Translations under genes and position numbers: made by a program | Part shown: positions 1 to 6,752 of the stretch, piece by piece | Layout of the letters: each line of letters begins with the position of its first letter | Numbering within the stretch: position 1 is the stretch's first letter | NCBI GenBank assembly: GCA_900552725.1 | Contig: USAT01000073.1 | Location: forward strand, 1 to 9,984 | DNA from: an uncultured Eubacteriales bacterium | GTDB lineage: Bacteria > Bacillota > Clostridia > Oscillospirales > Oscillospiraceae | Direction of reading: 5' to 3' | DNA: 9,984 nt | The notes under the pieces: generated by a model | Seen by the model: the letters and a program-made list of their open reading frames with translations, nothing else | What the model was told of the DNA's origin: nothing | Databases searched by the model: none

Positions 1-2
1 CC

Positions 3-464
3 GCCACAGGCGGCGACGGCCTGACGGTGACGCTGGATCTCTTCCCCGACTGGGCGCCGCGTGAGGCGCTGGACTGGCTGCGTCAGCGGCGGCAAAGCGC
101 CGGTGACCGGGAGGCGGGCACGCTGCTGACCGGGGCGCTCCACAGCCGTCTGGGCCAGATGGTGTGCAAGGCGGCGGGCTTCACCAACCAGCGGGCCGCC
201 GGACTATCCGACGGCGACCTGCGGCGGATCGCGGCGCAGGTGAAGGGCTTTGCCCTGCCCATCACCGGCGTGTGCGGCTTCGACCAGGCGCAGGTGACGG
301 CTGGCGGCCTGCGGTGCGGCGAGTTCGATCCCCACACCATGGAGAGCCGCCTGGTGCCGGGCTTCTACGCCTGCGGCGAGGTGCTGGACATCGACGGCGA
401 CTGCGGCGGGTACAACCTGCAGTGGGCCTGGAGCAGCGGCCACGCGGCAGGCGCGGCACGCTGA
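3..464 (+). CDS. HI0933-like FAD-dependent oxidoreductase, C-terminal part (5' truncated by window edge)
   Basis: The frame is open from base 3 to the TGA at 462-464, giving 153 residues with no start of its own; a GTG at 27 is an in-frame valine, not a credible start. This is the C-terminal third of the HI0933-like NAD(P)/FAD flavoprotein family, whose full members are about 400 residues. The fragment has the family's helical insert region with a leucine-rich 'L..R' pattern, then 'GFDQAQVTAGG', then the closing FAD-binding stretch 'GFYACGEVLDIDGDCGGYN' near residues 119-137, where the GEVLD-DG-GGYNLQ pattern is the family hallmark. The family is predicted to be soluble flavoproteins; their substrates are poorly defined, so no pathway is assigned. 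It faces the ThrE-type gene tail to tail across a shared terminator. Family call is firm, function open. Confidence 0.88.
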   Translation, partial: ATGGDGLTVTLDLFPDWAPREALDWLRQRRQSAGDREAGTLLTGALHSRLGQMVCKAAGFTNQRAAGLSDGDLRRIAAQVKGFALPITGVCGFDQAQVTAGGLRCGEFDPHTMESRLVPGFYACGEVLDIDGDCGGYNLQWAWSSGHAAGAAR

Positions 465-476
465 TGCATGGAGCAT

Positions 477-509
477 AAAAAATGACCGTCCGGCGGACGG
501 TCATTTTTT
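477..509. terminator. Bidirectional intrinsic terminator between convergent genes
   Basis: A GC stem GACCGTCC/GGACGGTC (484-491 with 495-502) closes a three-base loop and is extended by A-T pairs from the flanking A run (477-482) and T run (504-509). Read on + it ends the flavoprotein gene, 20 bases upstream; read on - it ends the MarR-MATE-ThrE unit. The TAA stop of the - strand gene (509-511) touches its edge. Confidence 0.9.
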
Positions 510-1756
510 TATGCCTGCTTCCGTTCCCGGCGGGCCAGGAAGGCCGTCAGCAGCCGGAACACCGTGGACACCAGCAGGATGCCCACCGCCAGAGAACCGG
601 CAATGCCCGCCGTCTCCAGACCCTTCCGCAGCGCCTCGAGCATCTCCCCCTGCAAGCCCAGACTCATGGTGTAATACACGCCCGCGCCGGGCAGCAGCGG
701 GAAGATGGCGATGACCAGATACGGCGTCACCGGGCAGCGGCGCACCCGGGCCATCACCTCGGAATACAGGGCGGCGAAAATGGTGGCGTACAGGTTCATG
801 GTGTATACGTCCATGCCCAGCGCCTCACACAGCAGATAGATCATCCAGGTGGCCGTGCCGCCGATGACGCACAGCACCATCCACTTGCCGTGGATGTTGA
901 ACAGGATGGAAAAGCCGTAGCACCCCACGAACACCGCCAGGGCCTGTGCCCAGGCGGGCCACACCAGCGATGCCGTCTCCACCACGGCGCTGAGGCCGTA
1001 GACCGGCTGCGTCACCCGCCAGGCCGCCGCCGTGCCCAACGCGATGGCGAAGGCCGACAGAAAGACCTGCACGATGCGCACCACGCCGGAGTTGGTGTCG
1101 CCGTAGATGATGTCCCGCATGGAGTTGGTGATCAGCAGTCCCGGCACCAGGATCATCAGCGCGCCGATGATGGCCGCGTCCGGGTTATCCAGCCACCCCA
1201 GCCCCGCCGCGATGTAGGCGGGCACCGCCATCAGGAACGAGGCGATGATGGTGCTGAAAAAGGGGTTGGCCTCCACCCGGTCCATGAACCGGTTGACGCA
1301 GCCGATGATCAGCCCCATCAGCCCCGCCCACAGGCAGTCCCGCAGCGAGCCGCCGAACACCAGCGCGAAGCTCAGTCCCCCCAGAAAGCTGCCCAGATAG
1401 GCGATGGCGGGGCGGTACACCCGGCACTGGGCCACGGTCTGCCGCAGCCACTCCGAAGCCACCTCCACCTCCGGCTTTTCCCGGCAGATGCGGCGGCTGA
1501 GGGCGTTCAGCTGCTCCAGCGCCTCCAGGTCGTTGCCGTGGTAGCCGATGCGCTTCAGGATGGTCAGGGGCTTGCCGTTGGCCGCCTCAAAGCTGACAGT
1601 CAGGCTGTTGGGGATGGCGAACACCTCGCACTCCACGCCATAGGTGCGCAGGATGCGGCGGACGGTGTCCTCCACCCGGAAGGTCTCGGCCCCGGCCAGG
1701 GCCAGCTGGCAGCCCAGCCGGGCCGCCAGATCGGTCAAAAGATAGTAATCCATCAT
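509..1756 (-). CDS. Threonine/serine exporter family protein (fused ThrE and ThrE_2 domains)
   Basis: 415 residues, a membrane protein of the ThrE family, which exports threonine and serine from the cytoplasm in Corynebacterium. In many Firmicutes the two halves are separate genes; here both are in one chain. Residues 1-115 are the soluble N-terminal domain (small-residue/charged pattern 'AGAETFRVEDTVRRIL', 'FAIPNSLTVSF'). About five hydrophobic segments follow (roughly 117-247) carrying 'LVPGLLITNSMRDI' at 203-216 and 'GDTNSG' at 219-224, the conserved core of the first half. The second half (about 268-406) has about five more segments and 'FPLLPGAGVYYTM' at 352-364, the matching PG motif. 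Start chosen at the first of two adjacent ATGs, since GAGG (1766-1769) lies nine bases upstream. It sits 60 bases after the MATE gene with no terminator or obvious promoter between, so co-transcription is likely. The real substrate is unproven. Confidence 0.9.
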   Translation of the reverse strand: MMDYYLLTDLAARLGCQLALAGAETFRVEDTVRRILRTYGVECEVFAIPNSLTVSFEAANGKPLTILKRIGYHGNDLEALEQLNALSRRICREKPEVEVASEWLRQTVAQCRVYRPAIAYLGSFLGGLSFALVFGGSLRDCLWAGLMGLIIGCVNRFMDRVEANPFFSTIIASFLMAVPAYIAAGLGWLDNPDAAIIGALMILVPGLLITNSMRDIIYGDTNSGVVRIVQVFLSAFAIALGTAAAWRVTQPVYGLSAVVETASLVWPAWAQALAVFVGCYGFSILFNIHGKWMVLCVIGGTATWMIYLLCEALGMDVYTMNLYATIFAALYSEVMARVRRCPVTPYLVIAIFPLLPGAGVYYTMSLGLQGEMLEALRKGLETAGIAGSLAVGILLVSTVFRLLTAFLARRERKQA

Positions 1757-1816
1757 GGTACGTTACCTCGTTTGGGGAAAATGGGGATCGCGGAGTGCAA
1801 AGGCGCCCCGCGTCTT

Positions 1817-3154
1817 TTACATATACTGATACTTCTTCCGCTTGCCAAACAAAAACGCCAGCCCCACGCCGAAGGCGCAGATCTCCGCCGCCACACCGGC
1901 CCACCAGATGCCGTCCAGCTTCCATATCATGGGCAGCAGCAGCACGGCCGACAGCTTGAACACGAAGGTGCGCAGGAAGGAGATGATGGCCGACACCATG
2001 CCGTCGTTCAGCGCCGTGAAGAAGGAGGAGTTGAAGATGTTGAACCCCACCAGGGCGAAGGCCACCGTGGAGATGCGGAAGGCGTGTACCGTCATCTGGC
2101 AGAGCACGTCGTCATACCCCACGAACAGCCTTGCCATGGGGACGGCCAGCGCCTGGGCCGCGCCCACCATCAAAAGGCCGCCCGCGCCCATCAGCAGCAC
2201 GCTTTTCTTCAGCAGATTCCTCAGCTCGCCCTGATTGCCCGCGCCGAAGTGATAGCTGATAATGGGTGCGCAGCCGATGGAGTAGCCGATGAACACGGCA
2301 GCGAAGATGAACTCCACATACATCAGCACGCCGTAGGCCGCCACGCCGTTCTGGCCCGACAGCCGCAGCAGCTGGAAGTTGTACAGCATACCCACCACCG
2401 ACGCCGTCACGTTGCTGACCAGCTCCGACGCGCCGTTGCCGCTGGCCTGCAGGATGGGCCGCAGCTCCAGCTTCGTTTTCGTCATCCGCAGCAGGCTGGA
2501 GTTGGGCCGCAGGAAGTACACCAGCGGCAGCACGCCCCCCACCACCTGGCTGATGCCGGTGGCAATGGCCGCGCCGGCCACGCCCCAGTGGAACACCGCC
2601 ATGAACAGCGCGTCCAGCACCATGTTGGTGACGCCCGCCGCCACCGTGATCCACAGGCCCAGCTTGGGCTTTTCCGCCGCGATGAGGAAGCTCTGGAACA
2701 CGTTCTGCAGCATGAAGGCGGTGTTGAAGGCCAGCACGATGCGGCCGTACAGCACGCAGTCCGCCAGCATCTCCTCGTCGGCCCCCAGGAAAACGGAGAT
2801 GGGCTCCATGTAGATGACGCCCACGGTGGAGATGATGACGCCGCAGATCAGCGTCACGGCGATCATCATGGTGAAGTACTGGTTGGCCCGGTGCTTGTCC
2901 CCCTCCCCCATGGTCTTGGCCACCAGGGCGCTGCCGCCGGTGCCGAACATGAAGCCGATGCCGCCGAAGATCATGATGAAGGGCATCACCAGGTTCACCG
3001 CCGCGAAGGGCGTCTTGCCCACAAAGTTGGACACAAACAGCCCGTCCACCACGCCGTAGATGGAGGTGAACACCATCATGATAATGGACGGCAGCACGAA
3101 CCGCAGCAGCATTTTATAGGTAAAGTGATCGGATAGCTGTATTTTCATTTTCAT
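1817..3154 (-). CDS. MATE family multidrug efflux transporter (MepA-like)
   Basis: 445 residues, the normal MATE length, with about twelve hydrophobic segments. MATE proteins sit in the cytoplasmic membrane and expel cationic drugs or metabolites using Na+ or H+ gradients. Family marks are 'SIYGVVDGLFVSNFVG' at 31-46, the 'AAVNLVMPF' segment at 51-59, 'GTGGSALVAKTMGEGD' at 71-86 in the first cytoplasmic loop, and in the second half 'GCAPIISYHFGAGN' at 294-307, typical of the clostridial MepA-like branch. The ATG at 3154 overlaps the upstream MarR gene's stop as ATGA and has GAGGAG seven bases before it; a second ATG two codons in is less well placed. Translational coupling to the regulator and the operators upstream suggest expression is controlled by that MarR protein. 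The substrate cannot be read from the sequence. Confidence 0.95.
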   Translation of the reverse strand: MKMKIQLSDHFTYKMLLRFVLPSIIMMVFTSIYGVVDGLFVSNFVGKTPFAAVNLVMPFIMIFGGIGFMFGTGGSALVAKTMGEGDKHRANQYFTMMIAVTLICGVIISTVGVIYMEPISVFLGADEEMLADCVLYGRIVLAFNTAFMLQNVFQSFLIAAEKPKLGLWITVAAGVTNMVLDALFMAVFHWGVAGAAIATGISQVVGGVLPLVYFLRPNSSLLRMTKTKLELRPILQASGNGASELVSNVTASVVGMLYNFQLLRLSGQNGVAAYGVLMYVEFIFAAVFIGYSIGCAPIISYHFGAGNQGELRNLLKKSVLLMGAGGLLMVGAAQALAVPMARLFVGYDDVLCQMTVHAFRISTVAFALVGFNIFNSSFFTALNDGMVSAIISFLRTFVFKLSAVLLLPMIWKLDGIWWAGVAAEICAFGVGLAFLFGKRKKYQYM

Positions 3155-3627
3155 CGGTCTGCTCCTCGTTCTGTTCCCTTTTCCCGCTCCCCCGTCTGGG
3201 GCAGGTATTGCCGCAGGGCGGCGTTATAGCGGCGCTGCAGCGCCAGAAGCTGTGCCTGCTCCGTCTCCGTCAGTGTGCCCATGGCCGCCGTCTCCGCCGC
3301 CATCACCGGGTCGACGGTGCGGCGCACCAGCGCCTCCCCCCGCTCCGTCAGCACCAGGTGCTTGCTGCGGCGGGCGCGGCCCTCCGCCAGCCGGAGAAAT
3401 CCCTCCCCCTCCAGCTTCTTCAGGGCGGAGTGTACCGTCTGCTTGGGCTGGTACACGGCGGCGCAGATGCCGCTCTGGGTCATAGGCCGCTTCGTCTCCC
3501 GCAGGGCGTACAGCACCCAGAAGGCGCAGTCGGACAGTCCGAAGCCCCGTGCCGCGCCGCGGTACAGGTCGTCCTGCTCCTTATACAGCTCGTTATACGC
3601 CGCCAGCGTGGTTTTCTGCCGCTCCAT
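3151..3627 (-). CDS. MarR family winged-helix transcriptional regulator
   Basis: 158 residues, typical for MarR. A DNA-binding winged helix occupies about residues 31-97: helices with 'FWVLYALRETKRPMTQSGICAAV', a recognition helix 'PKQTVHSALKKLEGEGFL' (61-78) and a basic wing 'EGRARRSKHLVLTERG' (82-97). The N- and C-terminal helices would form the dimer interface. MarR dimers usually repress a neighbouring transporter operon and their own gene until a small ligand releases them. The start ATG follows GGGGAGG (3634-3640) at six bases. The gene is first in the unit and overlaps the MATE gene by four bases. Two dyads in its promoter region fit autorepression. The C-terminal tail after about residue 142 is charged and probably disordered. 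Ligand unknown. Confidence 0.93.
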   Translation of the reverse strand: MERQKTTLAAYNELYKEQDDLYRGAARGFGLSDCAFWVLYALRETKRPMTQSGICAAVYQPKQTVHSALKKLEGEGFLRLAEGRARRSKHLVLTERGEALVRRTVDPVMAAETAAMGTLTETEQAQLLALQRRYNAALRQYLPQTGEREKGTERGADR

Positions 3628-3643
3628 GGCTGTCCTCCCCTCT

Positions 3644-3657
3644 GTCCGAAATCAGAC
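3644..3657. promoter_or_regulatory. Candidate MarR operator, downstream copy
   Basis: On the - strand this reads GTCTGATTTCGGAC, an imperfect dyad (GTC-GA/TC-GAC symmetric). It matches the copy at 3684-3697 in 12 of 14 bases, differing only in the two central bases (TT for AA). It lies downstream of the predicted transcription start, just before the ribosome binding site, where a bound protein would block elongation or help hold a second dimer. Confidence 0.65.
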
Positions 3658-3677
3658 CTTTTTCACAAGCGCTGTGC

Positions 3678-3706
3678 ATTATAGTCCGATTTCAGACATT
3701 TGTCAA
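3678..3706 (-). promoter_or_regulatory. Consensus housekeeping-sigma promoter of the MarR-MATE-ThrE unit
   Basis: On the - strand, TTGACA (3701-3706) and TATAAT (3678-3683) are both exact consensus with a 17-base spacer. The predicted start is near 3671, leaving a leader of about 43 bases before the MarR ATG. Such a strong promoter normally needs repression, in keeping with the dyads over and beside it. Confidence 0.88.
3684..3697. promoter_or_regulatory. Candidate MarR operator, promoter-spacer copy
   Basis: On the - strand this reads GTCTGAAATCGGAC and fills most of the spacer between the -35 and -10 of the MarR promoter, the classic place for a repressor to exclude RNA polymerase. Its centre is 40 bases from the centre of the second copy, close to four helical turns, so two dimers could lie on nearly the same DNA face. 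The assignment to this MarR protein rests on position and repetition only. Confidence 0.68.
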
Positions 3707-3746
3707 GGCCGCATCCGGATTTTTCCATCGCCCGACTTGACAGCTA

Positions 3747-3755
3747 TGATATAAT
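3747..3755 (+). promoter_or_regulatory. Extended -10 promoter of the DEAD-box helicase gene
   Basis: TGATATAAT is an exact extended -10 (TGnTATAAT). No good -35 lies 16-18 bases upstream, which extended -10 promoters tolerate. A TTGACA at 3737-3742 is only seven bases from the -10 and so cannot be its -35; it could pair with a weaker TGTGAT at 3759-3764. Predicted start is about 3762, giving a leader of about 35 bases. It diverges from the MarR promoter. Confidence 0.65.
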
Positions 3756-3783
3756 AGGTGTGATTGAAATTTTTGAGAAAAAC

Positions 3784-3787
3784 GAGG
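3784..3787 (+). promoter_or_regulatory. Ribosome binding site that decides the helicase start
   Basis: GAGG, inside ACGAGGAA, lies nine bases before the ATG at 3797. An in-frame TTG at 3764 could lengthen the protein by 11 residues but falls at the predicted transcription start with no leader or binding site, so the ATG is preferred. Confidence 0.75.
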
Positions 3788-3796
3788 AAAAACGCT

Positions 3797-4951
3797 ATGG
3801 AGATCACCCAGGGGGTGGCATTTGAGAGCTTCGGCCTGTCCGAGGCCACGCTGCGGGCCATCCGCAACAAGGGATACACCGTTTCCACGCCGGTGCAGGC
3901 CGGCTGCATCCCGCCCATGATGGCGGGCAAGGACGTCATTGCCAAGGCGCCCACCGGCACCGGCAAGACCATGGCCTTCGGTATCCCCATCATTGAAAAG
4001 ATCGACCCGGACAGCGAAGAGGTGCAGGCCGTCATCATGGCCCCCACCCGTGAGCTGGCCATGCAGATCACCGACGAAATGCGGGACATCGCCGTGTATC
4101 ACGAGGGGGTACGGCTGGTGTGCCTGTACGGCGGACAGCCCATCGGCAAGCAGATCAACGCCCTGAAGCGCAAGCCCCAGATCGTGGTGGCCACGCCGGG
4201 CCGCCTCAGCGACCATATGAAGCGCCGCACCGTGGTGCTGAAGGCCGTCAGGACCGTGGTGCTGGACGAGGCCGACCGGATGCTGGACATGGGCTTCATC
4301 CACGATGTGACCCGCATCCTGGACAAGATCCCCAGCCGCGAGAATCTGGGCATGTTCTCCGCCACCATCTCCCGTGAGGTGATGGACATCTCCTGGGTCT
4401 ATCAGCGTGATCCCGAGGAGATCACCGTCCAGGCCACCAAGGAGAACAAGCCTGACATCCTGCAATACCGCATCGAGGTACCCTCCGACGGCAAGGTGGA
4501 CGCCATCGCCAGGATCCTGGAGCATGAGGACTATGACCGGGTCATCTGCTTCTGCAACACCAAGGGCAACACCGAGCGGCTCACCAAGTTCCTGCAGATG
4601 CGGGGTGTGGACGCCAAGTGCATCCACGGCGGCATCCCCCAGAGCAAGCGCGAGGCCGTCATGCAGCAGTTCCGGGACGGCAAGCTCCGGGTGTTCGTGG
4701 CCACCGACGTGGCCAGCCGCGGCATCGACGTGGACGACGTGGACGCCGTGTTCAACTACGACGTGCCGGAGGAGAACGAGTACTACATCCACCGCATCGG
4801 CCGGACAGGCCGTGCCAAGCGCCACGGCGTGGCCTACACGCTGCTGAGCGATTTCCCCAGCCGTATGCGCCTGGACGACATCGTCCGCAACACCCGCAGC
4901 CAGGTGGTATCCGCCAAGCTGGCCGACGACGGCAGTATCGTAACGGAGTAG
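3797..4951 (+). CDS. DEAD-box ATP-dependent RNA helicase
   Basis: 384 residues. It unwinds RNA duplexes using ATP; bacterial members act in ribosome assembly, mRNA decay and cold adaptation. All motifs are present in order: Q motif with F12 and Q34, Walker A 'APTGTGKT' 51-58, Ia 'PTREL' 83-87, 'TPGRL' 133-137, DEAD 157-160, 'SAT' 188-190, 'ATDVASRGID' 302-311 and 'HRIGRTGR' 332-339. The chain ends about 45 residues after motif VI, so it is a bare two-RecA-domain core without the basic or RNA-binding tail seen on CshA, DeaD or DbpA types. It may therefore depend on partners for RNA targeting, which is inference. It has its own promoter, divergent from the MarR unit; the solute-binding gene follows 68 bases later. 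The exact subfamily cannot be named. Confidence 0.97.
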   Translation: MEITQGVAFESFGLSEATLRAIRNKGYTVSTPVQAGCIPPMMAGKDVIAKAPTGTGKTMAFGIPIIEKIDPDSEEVQAVIMAPTRELAMQITDEMRDIAVYHEGVRLVCLYGGQPIGKQINALKRKPQIVVATPGRLSDHMKRRTVVLKAVRTVVLDEADRMLDMGFIHDVTRILDKIPSRENLGMFSATISREVMDISWVYQRDPEEITVQATKENKPDILQYRIEVPSDGKVDAIARILEHEDYDRVICFCNTKGNTERLTKFLQMRGVDAKCIHGGIPQSKREAVMQQFRDGKLRVFVATDVASRGIDVDDVDAVFNYDVPEENEYYIHRIGRTGRAKRHGVAYTLLSDFPSRMRLDDIVRNTRSQVVSAKLADDGSIVTE

Positions 4952-4973
4952 GGCGGGGTGACCACACCCCGCC
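4952..4973 (+). other. Strong hairpin without U-tract after the helicase gene
   Basis: GGCGGGGTG (4952-4960) and CACCCCGCC (4965-4973) pair perfectly over nine bases round an ACCA loop, beginning at the base after the helicase stop codon. No T run follows, so it is not a standard intrinsic terminator. It may shield the mRNA 3' end, slow polymerase, or set different levels of the helicase and the downstream lipoprotein gene. Confidence 0.6.
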
Positions 4974-5019
4974 GCCCCCTACGCACTTTCGCAGAACCCC
5001 AATAAAGAGGAGAAAACCC

Positions 5020-6705
5020 ATGAAACACACCAAACGACTGTTATCGCTGGTGCTGGCGCTGTGCATGGCGCTGACGCTGGCAGCCTGCGGCCAGGCGGAG
5101 CCTGACCATATGACCGTCCGGGCCGCGCTGGTGGGCGCGCCCAACACGCTGGATCCCGCCCGGGCTGTCACCGAATCGGAAAAAACCGTGGCCGCCCAGC
5201 TCTTCGAAAACCTTATGAAAACCAGCGCCACCGGCGCCCTGACCGCCGGTCAGGCGTCCGCCTATACCTATAAGGACAACATGGACGGCACCGAGACCTA
5301 TACCTTCACCCTCCGCAGCGACATCTACTGGTCGGACGGCCAGCAGGTCACCGCCGGTGATTTCGTCTATGCCTGGCAGCGGCTGGTGGATCCCGAGACC
5401 AACTCCCCCCACGCCTCCATCCTGAACATGGTGGCAGGCTATGCCGACGCGGTGGCCGGTGATCCGGCGGCCCTGCAGGTGTACGCCCCCGACGCGCGCA
5501 CCCTTGTGGTGAATATCGACGGCCACTGTTCCTACTTCCTGCAGGTGGTGTGCACGGCGGTGTCCACCATGCCGGTGCGCGCCAGCGTGACCCGGCTGCC
5601 GGAAGCGGATGCCGCCCAGAACGATGCCTCCGGCGGCAGCCAGAGCGCGGCGGATACCGCGGCAGACCCCGAGCCGCTGCCCGACTGGTCCATGTCCGCC
5701 GACACGCTGCTGACCAACGGCCCCTACGCCGTCACCGCCCTGACCGCCGACGGTCTCAGCGCCGCCGCGGTGGCCAAGTACTACGACGCCCGCCGCCTGG
5801 GCCCCGACCGTCTGGAGTTCACCTATACGGACACCACTGAGAACGCCATGGCCCTCTATGACAGCGGCGACGCCGACTTCGTGCTGGATGCCGGCGCGGC
5901 GGAAAACGCGGTGGAGGCCTCCTCCGGCAATGTCAGCACCGTGCTGGTGAACCAGATGGCCACCAGCCTCAGTGAGAGCGTGCGCCAGGCCATGTCCATG
6001 GTCATCGACCGCAGCGCCCTGGCGGAATCCGTCACAGCCGACGGCGAGGTGTACCGCGCCGCCGACGGGCTGATCCCCTACGGCATCGTCACCTCCCAGG
6101 GCGAATCCTTCCGTCAGCTGAACGGCGCGGTGATCGACAACGATCCCGACAAGTATCAGGAGCGGTGCGACGCCGCCAAGGAGCTGCTCAGTGCCGCCGG
6201 CTATACCCCCAGCATGCTGGAGCACATGAACCCCGTCACGCTGCTGTACGAGAACACCGGCAGCAACGCCAAGGTAGCCCAGGCGCTGCAGGCCGCGTGG
6301 CGCGACAAGCTGGGCGTCCGCATCTCCGTCCGGGGCGTCACACCGGAGGAGATGATGACCGTGCTGAAAAGCGGCGAGTTCTCCCTGGCCCTGACCAACA
6401 TCAACGGCGACCGCAACACGGCCCTCAGCTATCTGAACCGGTTCAGCACCAGCCAGCTGGAGAACTACGGCCAGTACTATTCCAACGCCTACGACATGCT
6501 GATCCGCGCCGCCGCCAACTCCAGCAGCGACGAGGCCCGGGACGCCTATCTGGCGGATGCCGAGACCATGCTGCTTGGCAGCGGCTATGTGATGCCCCTG
6601 TATAACGAGACGTACACCTGGCTGCTGCGGGATACCCTGACGGGCCTGCAGACCGACGGCATGGGGGTGTACTACTTCCAGAATGTGGTAAAGGCTGCGT
6701 CATAA
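5020..6705 (+). CDS. Class-5 (peptide/nickel-type) ABC transporter substrate-binding lipoprotein
   Basis: 561 residues. A lipoprotein signal peptide ends in the lipobox LAAC with the lipidated cysteine at 23, so the mature protein should be anchored outside the membrane. The SBP_bac_5 fold is shown by 'NTLDPARAVTESE' near 42-54, 'YTFTLRSDIYWSDGQQVTA' at 94-112, 'DFVYAWQRLVDPE' at 114-126, 'LLTNGPY' 230-236, 'VRQAMSMVIDRSALAE' 321-336 and 'GYVMPLYNETY' near 522-532. OppA-like proteins deliver oligopeptides to an ABC importer, but no permease or ATPase genes adjoin. Two features are unusual: an Ala/Asp/Ser-rich insert at about 193-222, and a shortened region at about 300-320 where relatives carry a 'FN...P..D' strand. 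The start has GAGGAG (5007-5012) seven bases upstream. No promoter is evident in the gap after the helicase, so read-through transcription is possible. Ligand unknown. Confidence 0.92.
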   Translation: MKHTKRLLSLVLALCMALTLAACGQAEPDHMTVRAALVGAPNTLDPARAVTESEKTVAAQLFENLMKTSATGALTAGQASAYTYKDNMDGTETYTFTLRSDIYWSDGQQVTAGDFVYAWQRLVDPETNSPHASILNMVAGYADAVAGDPAALQVYAPDARTLVVNIDGHCSYFLQVVCTAVSTMPVRASVTRLPEADAAQNDASGGSQSAADTAADPEPLPDWSMSADTLLTNGPYAVTALTADGLSAAAVAKYYDARRLGPDRLEFTYTDTTENAMALYDSGDADFVLDAGAAENAVEASSGNVSTVLVNQMATSLSESVRQAMSMVIDRSALAESVTADGEVYRAADGLIPYGIVTSQGESFRQLNGAVIDNDPDKYQERCDAAKELLSAAGYTPSMLEHMNPVTLLYENTGSNAKVAQALQAAWRDKLGVRISVRGVTPEEMMTVLKSGEFSLALTNINGDRNTALSYLNRFSTSQLENYGQYYSNAYDMLIRAAANSSSDEARDAYLADAETMLLGSGYVMPLYNETYTWLLRDTLTGLQTDGMGVYYFQNVVKAAS

Positions 6706-6713
6706 CACTATCA

Positions 6714-6746
6714 AAAAAGTCCGCTGACGGTGTCAGCGGACTTTTT
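6714..6746. terminator. Bidirectional intrinsic terminator
   Basis: GTCCGCTGAC (6719-6728) pairs with GTCAGCGGAC (6732-6741) over ten bases round a GGT loop, with a flanking A run (6713-6718) and T run (6742-6746). On + it ends the solute-binding gene; on - it ends the RibU gene, whose stop is at 6753-6755. Confidence 0.92.
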
Positions 6747-6752
6747 CTCGGT

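Noticed and set aside
482..3136. An 884-codon open frame on + opposite the ThrE-type and MATE genes
   Set aside because: Its product is a His/Gln/Arg/Gly-rich string with no domain, it has no usable binding site, and it runs straight through the terminator region. It is the antisense frame of two well-recognised GC-rich membrane genes.
3692..4825. A 377-codon open frame on - opposite the DEAD-box helicase
   Set aside because: Composition is His/Val/Gly/Asp-rich without recognisable motifs, and the opposite strand carries every helicase motif; it is a mirror of codon bias.
5041..6225. A 394-codon open frame on - opposite the solute-binding lipoprotein
   Set aside because: Low-complexity His/Gly/Val-rich product with no family features; the + strand gene has a signal peptide, lipobox and family motifs.
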